Source: Pseudonocardia petroleophila (lineage in GTDB: Bacteria > Actinomycetota > Actinomycetes > Mycobacteriales > Pseudonocardiaceae). From it: a stretch of 64,000 nucleotides of DNA. The stretch spans positions 3,665,501 through 3,729,500 of the forward strand of contig NZ_CP060131.1 of assembly GCF_014235185.1 (NCBI RefSeq), given 5' to 3'. The position numbers and the translations under genes are program-made. Shown piece after piece: positions 9,818 to 18,895 of the stretch. The notes below the pieces were generated by a model. It was given only the letters and a program-made list of their open reading frames with translations, had not been told where the DNA came from and made no database searches. How positions within the stretch are numbered: position 1 is the first letter of the stretch; each line of letters starts with the position of its first letter.

Positions 9818-10669
9818 GTGAGTTCGCCGACAGCAGTCCCGATTCCCAAGGACTCGACCAGACGTCTACCCAGGGTGTCCAAACCGCTCAAGGGTCTCGA
9901 GGGGCCGCTGGTCCAGGCCGGCGAGATGACGCGGCTCATGTTCCAGGTCCTCTGGATGGCGGTGCGCCACCCGATCGGGTATTGGTCCGAGGTCAAGGAC
10001 CAGATGTTCGACATCCTGAAGCTCTGCTGGATCCCGATGGCGGTGTCCACAACCGCGTTCGGCCTGGGTGCGCCGGGCCTTCAGGGCGGCAACATCTTCA
10101 ACCTCTTCGGGATCCCCGAGCGACTCGGATCCTTCTTCGTCATGGCGAGTGTCCGGGAGTTCGCTCCCTGGGTGAACGCCATGGTCGTCGCCGGCGTGGT
10201 GGGTACGGCGATCACCGCCGACCTCGGTGCTCGGCGCATCCGCGAGGAGATCGACGCCATGGAGGTCCTCGGCGTCGACCCGATCCGCACCCTCGTGCTG
10301 CCGCGGGTGATCGCGCTGTTCATCATGACCGGCCTGCTCGACCTGGTGGCCATCCTGTTCGGCCTGCTCGGTGGCTACATCGCGGCGGTACCCATCCTCG
10401 GTGCCAACCCGGCTGCCTTCGCCGACAGCCTCTTCGCCAACCTCTCCGCCACCGACGTGTGGGGCAGCGTGGTCAAGACCGCGCTGTTCGGCCTGATCAT
10501 CGGCGTCGTCTGCTGCTACAAGGGCCTCAAGGCGAGCGGCGGTCCGATCGGTGTCGGCAGCGCGGTCAACCAGGCGGTCGTCATCGCGTTCGCAGCGATC
10601 TGGATCTTCAACATGGTGTTCACGACGATCCTGCTCGGTCTGAACCCCGACATCCAGGTCTACAAGTAG
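9818..10669 (+). CDS. YrbE/MlaE-type permease A of the Mce transporter
   Basis: The 283-residue membrane permease of an Mce ABC-type lipid importer has the MlaE coupling segment ADLGARRIREEIDAMEVLGV, the family hallmark that contacts the ATPase, and several hydrophobic helices (LDLVAILFGLLGGYIAAVPI, FGLIIGVVCCYKG). The GTG start is preceded by GGAAGG. It pairs with the next permease to form the inner-membrane channel that receives lipid from the Mce protein complex. First gene of the nine-gene mce operon. Confidence 0.95.
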   Translation: MSSPTAVPIPKDSTRRLPRVSKPLKGLEGPLVQAGEMTRLMFQVLWMAVRHPIGYWSEVKDQMFDILKLCWIPMAVSTTAFGLGAPGLQGGNIFNLFGIPERLGSFFVMASVREFAPWVNAMVVAGVVGTAITADLGARRIREEIDAMEVLGVDPIRTLVLPRVIALFIMTGLLDLVAILFGLLGGYIAAVPILGANPAAFADSLFANLSATDVWGSVVKTALFGLIIGVVCCYKGLKASGGPIGVGSAVNQAVVIAFAAIWIFNMVFTTILLGLNPDIQVYK

Positions 10670-10682
10670 AGGAGCGCATGAC

Positions 10683-11546
10683 ATGACCAGCATGATGGAT
10701 CGTCCCGGTCCCGTCGGCCCGCCTCCCGGTCCTCCGAAGAAGCTCGGCCCGAAAATCACGTTCGGTGAGCAGAAGGTCAAGGAGGCCTTCACCACCGGTG
10801 GGCAGATCGCCAAGTTCTCCGGCCGGATCATCCGGGACCTGCCCGACGTGCGGCACTACGCCTCCGAGGTCTTCCGGCAGTCCGGCATCCTCATCCTCTC
10901 CAGCGGCCTGATCATCTGGCTGATGATGTTCGTCATCGGCTACCAGTGCGGTCTGGAGGCGAACTACACCCTCAAGCAGATCGGCGCCCCGCTCTACTCG
11001 GGCATCTTCTCCGCCTGGTGCGCGATCCGGGAGATGGGTCCCTACATGTGGGGCTACATCCTGGCGGCGAAGGTCGGTTGCGGCCTGGTCGCGGAGCTCG
11101 GGTCGATGCGGATCTCCGACGAGATCGACGCCATGGAGGTGATGGGGGTCCGCTCGCGGAGCTACCTCGTGGGCACTCGCATCATCGCCACCTGGATCGC
11201 GATGCCGTTCCTCTACGTCGTCGGCCTCGGCATCATGTACATCGCCGAGTACCTGACCGTCGTCATCCAGCTCGGCGGGGTGTCGGCCGGTGGCTACTCG
11301 TTCATCTTCTGGCTCTACCAGAACCCTCTCGACTTCGTCTACTCGCTGTCGAAAGTCATGGCGATGGGCACAGTGATCATCTTCGTCGGCTGCTACTACG
11401 GCTACAACGCCAGCGGTGGCCCGGTCGGCGTGGGACGAAACACCGCGAAGTCGATGATGCTCAACATGGTTCTGATCCATGTCGTCGGCGTTCTCGGCAC
11501 CCAGCTGTTCTGGGGTCTGTCCGCGAACGCACCGATCGCCAACTAG
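10683..11546 (+). CDS. YrbE/MlaE-type permease B of the Mce transporter
   Basis: The second permease (287 residues) carries the matching coupling helix AELGSMRISDEIDAMEVMGV and membrane helices such as GILILSSGLIIWLMMFVIGY and MALIHVVGVLG-like segments near the end. A proline-rich N-terminus (GPVGPPPGPPKK) is typical of actinobacterial YrbEB. The nearby ATG at 10678 stops after two codons, so the start is the ATG at 10683 behind GAGGAG. It sits 13 bp after the first permease gene. Confidence 0.95.
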   Translation: MTSMMDRPGPVGPPPGPPKKLGPKITFGEQKVKEAFTTGGQIAKFSGRIIRDLPDVRHYASEVFRQSGILILSSGLIIWLMMFVIGYQCGLEANYTLKQIGAPLYSGIFSAWCAIREMGPYMWGYILAAKVGCGLVAELGSMRISDEIDAMEVMGVRSRSYLVGTRIIATWIAMPFLYVVGLGIMYIAEYLTVVIQLGGVSAGGYSFIFWLYQNPLDFVYSLSKVMAMGTVIIFVGCYYGYNASGGPVGVGRNTAKSMMLNMVLIHVVGVLGTQLFWGLSANAPIAN

Positions 11547-11590
11547 TCCATCACGTCGGGGCGCTGTCGCCCCATCCCCGGAGGTCTCCG

Positions 11591-12427
11591 ATGTCCCCCC
11601 GAGCCGAACCAGTCGGTGTCCACCCGCCAGCAGGCCGTCACGGCCAGCGCGGGCGGGACGTCGGTGCCGCCGGGCCGGCGCCCATGTCGGTGCGCAACCT
11701 GCACAAGGCCTTCGGGTCCTTCAAGATCCTCCGGGGCCTCGACCTGGAGTTCCACGACAACGCGATCACGACGATCCTCGGGCCGTCCGGTACCGGGAAG
11801 AGCGTCCTGATCAAGCACCTGGTCGGGCTCCTGGAGCCCGACCAGGGCGAGGTCGTGATCTTCGGCCAGGACATGTGGCGGATCACCGAGCGCGAGCGCT
11901 ACGAGCTGCGCAAGCGCTTCGGCGTGCTGTTCCAGGACGGCGCCCTGTTCGGGTCGATGAACATGTACGACAACACGGCCTTCCCGCTGCGCAAGCACAC
12001 CGACATGTCCGAGAGCGACATCCGGGAGATTGTGATGTCGAACCTGGTGGAGGTGGGCCTGGAGGCGGCGGTCGGGAAGTTCCCGAGCGAGGTCTCCGGT
12101 GGGATGCGCAAGCGCGCCGGCTTCGCCCGCGCACTGGTGATGAACCCCGACATCGTGCTCTTCGACGAGCCGGACTCCGGTCTCGACCCGGTCCGCACCA
12201 GCCTGCTCTGCGACCTGATCCTGAAGATCCACGCGGAGCACGGCGGTTGCTACATGATCGTGACCCACGACATCAGATCGGCGAAGAAGGTCAGTGACTA
12301 CGTCGGCCTGATCTGGCAGGGCAACGTCGTGCACTACGGCGACGCGGCCGGTGCGTTCTCCTCCGAGGACCCGTTCGTCCGCCAGTTCCTCGCTGGCGAG
12401 TCCGCCGGACCCCTGGGGATGGACTGA
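11591..12427 (+). CDS. Mce transporter ATPase (Mkl/MceG/MlaF type)
   Basis: The 278-residue ABC ATPase powers the YrbE permeases. It has Walker A GPSGTGKS, an intact signature VSGGMRKRAGFARAL, Walker B IVLFDEPDSGLD and the switch histidine in VTHD. LFGSMNMYDNTAFPL is typical of the Mkl branch. GGAGG precedes the ATG at 11591. In mycobacteria this ATPase (MceG) is unlinked and shared between mce operons; here it lies inside the operon. The related protein at 2460 lacks the intact signature and catalytic Glu. Confidence 0.95.
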   Translation: MSPRAEPVGVHPPAGRHGQRGRDVGAAGPAPMSVRNLHKAFGSFKILRGLDLEFHDNAITTILGPSGTGKSVLIKHLVGLLEPDQGEVVIFGQDMWRITERERYELRKRFGVLFQDGALFGSMNMYDNTAFPLRKHTDMSESDIREIVMSNLVEVGLEAAVGKFPSEVSGGMRKRAGFARALVMNPDIVLFDEPDSGLDPVRTSLLCDLILKIHAEHGGCYMIVTHDIRSAKKVSDYVGLIWQGNVVHYGDAAGAFSSEDPFVRQFLAGESAGPLGMD

Positions 12428-12428
12428 C

Positions 12429-13661
12429 GTGCAGCGGATCCTCACCGCGATGGTGGCCGCAGTACTCGTACTGGCCACCACCGCAGCCGGAGTCATGTCG
12501 TTCAACGGCCCCTACCGGGTCACGGTCATGCTCGACAATGCGGCCAACCTTATCGAGGGCAGCCTGATCAAGGTCAACGGCTTCGACGCCGGGACCATCG
12601 AGTCGTTGGACGTGGTGGACGGTCGGGCCCAGCTCTCGCTCGTGCTTGATCGAGAGTACGCCCCGCTGCACGACGGCGCCACCGCAGCCATCGTCTGGAA
12701 GGCCCTGCTCGGCGAGCGGTTGGTCAACCTGACCGACGGGCCGGTGGGTAACGCGGAGATCCCCTCCGGCGGGATGCTGATGGGCGAGCAGCCCTCCCCG
12801 GTCGAGCTCGACACCGTGCTGGCCGCTCTCGACCCGCCGACCCGGGCGACGCTCAACTCGCTGACCCGAAACCTGGACGAGACGCTGAGCGGCAGCGAGG
12901 CCGATCTCAACGCCACGTTGCGCACCGCGGGCCCGGCGATCGGAGCCCTCGGTGACGTGTTGCGCGGCCTCGGAACCGACGGTGAGGCCGTGCGCCAGCT
13001 GGTCACCCGGCTCAACGAGACGATGACGATCCTGGCTCGCCGTGATGGCGACGTGTCCCGTGTGGTCGACCAACTCGGTGGCGCGGTCGACCAGATCGTG
13101 GCGCAGCGCGAGGCGCTCGGCGAGAGCCTCCGGGAGCTGCCTCCCACGCTCCGGCAGGCCCGCACCACGCTGGACAGCGTGCCCGGCACGGTCGAGGAGG
13201 TGACACCGCTGCTCGGAGCCCTCGCACCGGCCACCGCGCGGCTCCCCGGTGTCGCCGCCGACCTGCGGCCCCTGCTCAGCGATCTCCGACCGGCCATCGC
13301 CGATCTCCGGCCGACCCTCGACTCCGCGTCGGAGCTGCTGCAGTTCACCCCCGGTCTGCTCGACAGCGGCACCGCGACGGTGCCCGCCATCGAGGAGACC
13401 GTCGCCGGGATCACGCCGGCCCTGGCCTTCCTGCGGCCGTACACGCCCGAGCTGGCCGGCTTCCTGACCAACTGGAACTCGGCGAACGCCAACTTCGACC
13501 GCAACGGTCACTACGCGCGCATCTACGTCACAGCGGGCGCGGAGAACGTGAACGTCAACCCGGGCGTGCTGCCTCCGGGTACGACCAAGAACCTGGCGCC
13601 GCTGCCCGGTGAGCTGGTCGGCCAGCCCTGGACGGACGCTTTCGGAGAGGGAATGCGATGA
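12429..13661 (+). CDS. Mce family protein 1 (substrate-binding, MlaD domain)
   Basis: This 410-residue protein is anchored by an N-terminal helix (MVAAVLVLATTAAGVMSF), followed by one MCE/MlaD domain (about 28-105, with VTVMLDNAANLIEGSLIKVNG). A long amphipathic helical region with repeating DLRP-type heptads follows. Mce proteins assemble as a hetero-hexamer whose helices form a tunnel for lipids across the cell envelope. The GTG at 12429 follows the ATPase stop by one base. It is the first of six consecutive mce genes. Confidence 0.92.
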   Translation: MQRILTAMVAAVLVLATTAAGVMSFNGPYRVTVMLDNAANLIEGSLIKVNGFDAGTIESLDVVDGRAQLSLVLDREYAPLHDGATAAIVWKALLGERLVNLTDGPVGNAEIPSGGMLMGEQPSPVELDTVLAALDPPTRATLNSLTRNLDETLSGSEADLNATLRTAGPAIGALGDVLRGLGTDGEAVRQLVTRLNETMTILARRDGDVSRVVDQLGGAVDQIVAQREALGESLRELPPTLRQARTTLDSVPGTVEEVTPLLGALAPATARLPGVAADLRPLLSDLRPAIADLRPTLDSASELLQFTPGLLDSGTATVPAIEETVAGITPALAFLRPYTPELAGFLTNWNSANANFDRNGHYARIYVTAGAENVNVNPGVLPPGTTKNLAPLPGELVGQPWTDAFGEGMR

Positions 13662-15028
13662 AGTTCTCGACTCCCCGCGCACTCGCGGTGGGACTTGTCG
13701 CCGCGATCGGGGCCACCGGTGCGATGAGTGGCATGGCCACGGAGAACCCGTCGGCCCGGGGCATGATCGTGGTGGCCGAGTTCGACTCGGCCGGCCCGCT
13801 GCTCACGCGCAACGAGGTCAAGGTCGACGGTGTGGTGATCGGCGAGGTGCAGGACACGATCATCGACGGCGACCACGCCGACGTGGTGCTCGACCTCGAC
13901 CCCTCGGCGCTGCCGCTCTACCGGGACGCGACGGCCACCATCCGGCCGATCAGCCTCCTCGGCGAGCGATACGTGGACCTCGAGCGGGGCACACCCGGTA
14001 CGGCCGAGATGGCCGCCGGGGACGTCATCCCGCGCCACCGGACCGGTACGAACGTCGACCTCGACGAGATCCTCAACACCGTCGACGAACCGACCGGCGA
14101 GTCGCTGGCCTTCCTGGTCACCACGCTCGGTGACGGGCTGCGCGACAACGGTGGCAACGTCGATGCCGCGCTGCAGGCGCTGGCCCCGGCGCTGCGCGAC
14201 ACGGAGGGGCTGACGTCCGTCCTGGAGGACCAGAACGTCCTGCTCGGTTCCCTGGTCGACCAGGTCGAGCCGGTGGCCGGGGCGTTGGCCGCCGACGGGG
14301 GCGCGTCGCTGGACCAGCTGGTGGCCTCCGCCGACCGGCTGCTGGCGGCGAGCACTCGTCAACAGGAGGCACTCGACCAGACCCTGGCCGAGCTGCCTGG
14401 GGCGCTGCGCTCCGCGCGGACCACCCTGGACGAGCTCGCCGGCACCGCCGAGCAGACGACCCCGACGCTGCGCTCGCTGCGCCCGGTCACCGATGACCTC
14501 ACGGAGATCTCCGGCGAGCTGCGGACCTTCGCCGACTCGCTCGACCCGGCGCTGGCCCAGGCCGACCCGGTGCTGCAGGAGGCCCGCAAGCTCCTGGAGG
14601 AGGCCCAGCCGGTCGCGGCCGACCTGCGCACGGCCTCACCCGACCTGCGCACGGCCTCGTCCTCGGCCCGCCCACTGGTCGAGGACCTCACCGCCAACCT
14701 CGACAACGTCCTGAACTTCGTCCGCTACTGGGCACTGACCACCAACGGCTACGACGGGATCTCGCACTACTTCCGGGCGCACATCATCGTCAACCAGGAC
14801 ACGGTGACGAACTTCCTGCCGCAGGCCCTGCCCGTCCCGCCGCTGTTCGGCACCCCGCCGCTGATCGGTGGTGAGCAGCCCGGCAGCGACGTACCCGGCA
14901 CGTCGACCAGCCCCCCGGCCGGTGGCTCGTTGCTGGAAGCGCCCGGCCCGGACGACGACGGTGCCACCGGACTGACCCCTGAACAGGAGAGTGGCATGCT
15001 CGGCTCGCTACTGGGAGGCGGCTCGTGA
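13658..15028 (+). CDS. Mce family protein 2
   Basis: A 456-residue Mce protein: signal-anchor (RALAVGLVAAIGATGAMSG), MCE domain (MIVVAEFDSAGPLLTRNEVK through SLLGERYVDLERG), then a long helical tunnel-forming part. The C-terminal tail is Pro/Ser/Gly-rich (PGTSTSPPAGG) and acidic, about 60 residues, longer than in its siblings. It overlaps the previous gene by ATGA, so translation is coupled and subunits should be made in equal amounts. Confidence 0.92.
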   Translation: MKFSTPRALAVGLVAAIGATGAMSGMATENPSARGMIVVAEFDSAGPLLTRNEVKVDGVVIGEVQDTIIDGDHADVVLDLDPSALPLYRDATATIRPISLLGERYVDLERGTPGTAEMAAGDVIPRHRTGTNVDLDEILNTVDEPTGESLAFLVTTLGDGLRDNGGNVDAALQALAPALRDTEGLTSVLEDQNVLLGSLVDQVEPVAGALAADGGASLDQLVASADRLLAASTRQQEALDQTLAELPGALRSARTTLDELAGTAEQTTPTLRSLRPVTDDLTEISGELRTFADSLDPALAQADPVLQEARKLLEEAQPVAADLRTASPDLRTASSSARPLVEDLTANLDNVLNFVRYWALTTNGYDGISHYFRAHIIVNQDTVTNFLPQALPVPPLFGTPPLIGGEQPGSDVPGTSTSPPAGGSLLEAPGPDDDGATGLTPEQESGMLGSLLGGGS

Positions 15029-16323
15029 GACTCCTCCAGAAGGCCTTCAACTCCCGCGGTTCGGCCCTGTTCATCGGTATCACGGTCGTGGTCCTGTTCG
15101 TCGCCTCCGTGGTGTTCGCATTCTCGGCGCAGTACGGGATCCCCGGCGCGACCGTGACGATGGTCCGGGCCTCGTTCGACGACGTCGGCGCCCTGCGCCG
15201 CGGTGACGACGTCCGGATCGCCAGCGCCCGGGTCGGCACGGTCGACTCCATCGAGTACTCCGAGGCACTGGGCGCGGTCGCCGTGCTGAAGCTGGACGGG
15301 GACCGCCCTATCTACCGCGACTCCAGCGCGGCGACCGCATCGGTCGGCGCCCGGTCGGCACTGGGCCAGAAGTTCGTCGACCTCGATCCCGGCAGCGAGA
15401 GCGCCGGGCCGCTCGGCGAGGACGAGGTCATCCCCAAGCGCGTCACCCGCGGCGCGCAGGAGGTCAGTGACCTGTTCAACGTGTTCGACCAGCCGACCCG
15501 CACGGCACTGGGATCGACGCTGCGCGAGCTCGGCGGCGGCCTCGCCGGCCGATCCGACGACCTGGCCGACGCCTTCCGCACCTCCCCCGACCTGCTTCCC
15601 GACCTGGGCACGGTGTCCCGGTCGTTGAGTACCGACGACGGCGCCGACCTGGTCGGCCTGCTGCGGTCGGCCGAGACCCTCGCCGGCCGCTTCGAGGGCC
15701 GCGAACAGGAAATCGCCTCCCTCATGACGAACCTCAGCACCACGCTCGACGCCGTCGCTGTGGACGACGCCGCGCCGTTCGAGCAGATCCTGCAGAAGGC
15801 TCCGGGAACCCTGCGGGACGTGCGTTCCGCGCTGGACACACTCAACGGCCCGCTCGCGGACACCCGGGTGGCGGTCACCGACCTGCGGCCGGGCGCGGAG
15901 GCGCTCGGCCTGGCCACCCCGGATGTGCGGGGCGTGCTGCGTGAAGGCGTCGGACCGCTCGACCGGGTGCCGGGCGTCGCCGACGTGGCGGAGCCTGCGC
16001 TGGGAGACCTGACCGCCCTGATGTCCGACGCCCGGCCGCTGACCCCCAGGCTGGTGCAGACGCTGCGGGAGGCCGCGCCACTGCTGGCCGATGCCGCTCC
16101 GTTCTCCCCGGAGATCTCGCAGTTCTTCACCAACGCGACGAGCGCGCTCAACGACGGTGACGCGGCGGGCCACTGGCTGCGCTTCTTCCCGATCGTGTCG
16201 GCGGAATCGGTGTCCGGTGTGCTGCCGGTCGAGGACCCGACGGTCGCCCGCAACGGGGACCCGGAGCCCGGTGAGCTCGAGACCGACCGCCAGCCGCTCC
16301 CGCTGCTGGGGGGCCGGAACTGA
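15025..16323 (+). CDS. Mce family protein 3
   Basis: A 432-residue Mce protein with an N-terminal anchor (ALFIGITVVVLFVASVVFAF), an MCE domain (MVRASFDDVGALRRGDDVRI to ALGQKFVDLDPGS) and a helical C-terminal region ending in a short polar tail. GTGA overlap with the upstream gene. No lipobox cysteine is present. Confidence 0.92.
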   Translation: MRLLQKAFNSRGSALFIGITVVVLFVASVVFAFSAQYGIPGATVTMVRASFDDVGALRRGDDVRIASARVGTVDSIEYSEALGAVAVLKLDGDRPIYRDSSAATASVGARSALGQKFVDLDPGSESAGPLGEDEVIPKRVTRGAQEVSDLFNVFDQPTRTALGSTLRELGGGLAGRSDDLADAFRTSPDLLPDLGTVSRSLSTDDGADLVGLLRSAETLAGRFEGREQEIASLMTNLSTTLDAVAVDDAAPFEQILQKAPGTLRDVRSALDTLNGPLADTRVAVTDLRPGAEALGLATPDVRGVLREGVGPLDRVPGVADVAEPALGDLTALMSDARPLTPRLVQTLREAAPLLADAAPFSPEISQFFTNATSALNDGDAAGHWLRFFPIVSAESVSGVLPVEDPTVARNGDPEPGELETDRQPLPLLGGRN

Positions 16324-17636
16324 TGACCGCCACCACGTTCCGCAGCCGCCGGACGCTGTCGCCTGCCGGTATCGGCATCCTGGTCACCATCGTCCTGCTT
16401 CTTCTGGGTGTGGCGCTGTTCAGCAAGGCGCAGATCCTCACCTGGCTCAGCCCCGGTGACACGATCCGGGCGAACTTCAGCCAGGACTACCGGATGCGCG
16501 CCTACCAGACCCCGGTCAAGATCGCCGGGGTGCCGGTCGGCGTGGTCACCGGGGTCGAGCGCGCGGACGACGGCTCAGCGCTGGTCGAGATGAAGCTCGA
16601 CCCGGGGGAGAAGGATAAACTCGGCTCCGCTCCGAGCGCCGAGATCCGCGCCACCACCCTGCTCGGCGGCAACTACTACCTGGAGCTCTCTCCCGGCGGC
16701 GACCGGGGCGAGCTGCAGGGCGACATCCCGATCGACCGCACCGAGGTACCGGTCGAACTGGACCGGGTGGCGGCGGCACTGCAGCCGGATGCCCTCCTCG
16801 GGCTGCAGCGCAGCACCGGCTACCTCGACGACACCCTGTCCCAGGGTGGGTCAGAGGCACTGCAGGATCTCGCGCGGACCGCCCCCGACACCCTCGGTCC
16901 GGCCGGCGGGGTGCTGCAGGCCGTGCGCGGCACCCGGCCGGAGGTCGATCTGACCGAGCTCGTTCAGGGACTGGAGTCCGCGTCGCGCGCGCTGTCGGAG
17001 AACAACGGCCAGCTCGACGACGTCGTCACCGGGTTGGAGGCGCTCTCCGGCGTGCTCGACCGGCGTGGCGGTGACATCGCCGCGTCCCTGCGCAACACGC
17101 CCGAGACGCTGCGCATCGCCAACGCCGGCCTGCGCGACCTCGACGGGACACTGGCCGAGCTGCGGGACACGGCGGGACCGGCGCTACCGGTCGTGGAGGA
17201 GCTCGACGAGCTGCTCGAAACGGCCGAGCCCGTCCTGGAGGAGGCCCGACCGGTGGTCGCCGACCTGCGCGGCCTGCTCGTGGACGCCCGCCCGCTGGTC
17301 GACGATCTCGTCCCGGCCACGCAGGACCTCACCACCGTGCTGGACAACCTGGAGGGCCCCGTGCTCGACCGGGTGAACGGCCCGGTGCTGGACACCATCA
17401 ACTCCGGCTTCGACGGGACCGGCCCCTACGAGGGCGGTGGCGGCGACAACCCGTTCTACACCGAGCTGGCCTACATGGTCACCAACCTCGACAGCGCCTC
17501 GGCCCTCACCGACGAGAACGGTGCGGTCATCGGCTTCAACCCCGGGGTCAACGGCGGCAGCATCGCTGGGCTGCCCGGCGTCAGCGTCGAGCAGCTGTTC
17601 GCCAACCTCGCCCAGTTCCAGGAGATCCAGCGATGA
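16323..17636 (+). CDS. Mce family protein 4
   Basis: A 437-residue Mce protein. The anchor is GIGILVTIVLLLLGVALFS; the MCE domain includes IRANFSQDYRMRAYQTPVKI and TLLGGNYYLELSPGG, the GGxYYxEL pattern usual for the D position in actinobacterial mce operons. A helical region follows, then a glycine-rich tail (YEGGGGDNPFYTELAYMV). It overlaps the upstream stop by one base (TGATG). Confidence 0.92.
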   Translation: MTATTFRSRRTLSPAGIGILVTIVLLLLGVALFSKAQILTWLSPGDTIRANFSQDYRMRAYQTPVKIAGVPVGVVTGVERADDGSALVEMKLDPGEKDKLGSAPSAEIRATTLLGGNYYLELSPGGDRGELQGDIPIDRTEVPVELDRVAAALQPDALLGLQRSTGYLDDTLSQGGSEALQDLARTAPDTLGPAGGVLQAVRGTRPEVDLTELVQGLESASRALSENNGQLDDVVTGLEALSGVLDRRGGDIAASLRNTPETLRIANAGLRDLDGTLAELRDTAGPALPVVEELDELLETAEPVLEEARPVVADLRGLLVDARPLVDDLVPATQDLTTVLDNLEGPVLDRVNGPVLDTINSGFDGTGPYEGGGGDNPFYTELAYMVTNLDSASALTDENGAVIGFNPGVNGGSIAGLPGVSVEQLFANLAQFQEIQR

Positions 17637-18895
17637 GCACCACGCGCCGCTCACAGGGGCGGCTCGCCCGGATGTGGTCCCACGCACGCAGCGAACCGGG
17701 TCTGTTCCGCAACATCGTGATCATGGCCGCGCTGATCGTGCTCGGCCTAGGGGTTGGCGGCTACATCCTGAGCCAGCAGCGGTTCAACCCGCCGTGGCAG
17801 AACGACCTGGTCTTTGAAGCCACGTTCGAGGCCACGCCGGCGATCAGTCCCGGCAACGGGCAGGAGGTGCGGATCGCCGGCGTGGCTGTCGGCGACATCC
17901 GCGAGGCGCGGGTGTCCGACGACGGTGACGCGGTGCTCACCCTCGCGGTGTCGGCCGACTACCCGGTCTTCGACAACGCGCGGGTCGTCCTGCGACCCAA
18001 GAGCCCGCTCAACGAGATGTACGTCGAGGTCAGCCCGGGAGGCCCGCCCGGCGTCCCGCTGGAGGACGGCGCGGTGCTGCCCGTCGGGCAGTCCTCGGAG
18101 CCGGTGCAGATCGACGAGGTGACCGGCTACCTGGACGACAACGCCCGCTATGCCCTCACCTCCCTGCTGTCGGAGTCCGACACGGCGCTGGTCAACGCGC
18201 CCGCCACGCTGCCCGACGGGTTGCGCGGCGCGGACGCGGTGCTCACCGATCTGCAGCCGGTGGTGGCCGAGCTGGACGCGCGCCGAGACAAGATCGCCCG
18301 GCTGGTCACCGCGCTGAGCCAGATCTCCTCGGCGTTGGGCCGCGACGACGAGCGGATCTCACGCCTGGCCGCGAGCCTACAGACGACCCTGACCACCGTG
18401 GCCGGGCAGAGTGAGCCGTTGGACGACGCGCTCGCCCAGCTGCCGGACCTCGACGCCCAGCTGCGTGCGGCGACGCAGGGCGTGAGCGAGCTGGCCGGTG
18501 AGCTCGATCCTGCGCTGGTCAACCTCCGGGAGGCCACCGAGGTGCTGCCCGGGGCGCTCTCCCGCACGAACGACTCCGTCGAGCGGCTGGACACGACTCT
18601 GGACACCCTCACCCCGGTGATCGCGGCGGCCCGACCGGTGGTCGGTGACCTGCGGCCCGTGGTGGGCGACCTGAACGCCAGCCTGGACGACCTGGTGCCC
18701 ATCTCCGAGCGGCTGGAACCGGTCACCGCGGGCCTGGTCCCGTACCTGACCGACCTACAGGCCTTCGTCTACAACACGAACTCGGTGACCAGCCTGCGCG
18801 ACGCCAACCGGGGGATCCTGCGCGGCCTGCTGCAGGTGTCGCCGACCACGCTCCCGCTTCCGCTCCAGGGTCTCGCGACCCCGACCCCGCGATAG
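17633..18895 (+). CDS. Mce family protein 5
   Basis: A 420-residue Mce protein with a longer cytoplasmic leader (about 25 residues), an anchor helix (NIVIMAALIVLGLGVGGYIL), an MCE domain (LVFEATFEATPAISPGNGQE to SPLNEMYVEVSPGG) and a coiled helical region. The fifth position often holds the lipoprotein MceE in mycobacteria, but no lipobox cysteine occurs here. ATGA overlap with the upstream gene. Confidence 0.92.
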   Translation: MSTTRRSQGRLARMWSHARSEPGLFRNIVIMAALIVLGLGVGGYILSQQRFNPPWQNDLVFEATFEATPAISPGNGQEVRIAGVAVGDIREARVSDDGDAVLTLAVSADYPVFDNARVVLRPKSPLNEMYVEVSPGGPPGVPLEDGAVLPVGQSSEPVQIDEVTGYLDDNARYALTSLLSESDTALVNAPATLPDGLRGADAVLTDLQPVVAELDARRDKIARLVTALSQISSALGRDDERISRLAASLQTTLTTVAGQSEPLDDALAQLPDLDAQLRAATQGVSELAGELDPALVNLREATEVLPGALSRTNDSVERLDTTLDTLTPVIAAARPVVGDLRPVVGDLNASLDDLVPISERLEPVTAGLVPYLTDLQAFVYNTNSVTSLRDANRGILRGLLQVSPTTLPLPLQGLATPTPR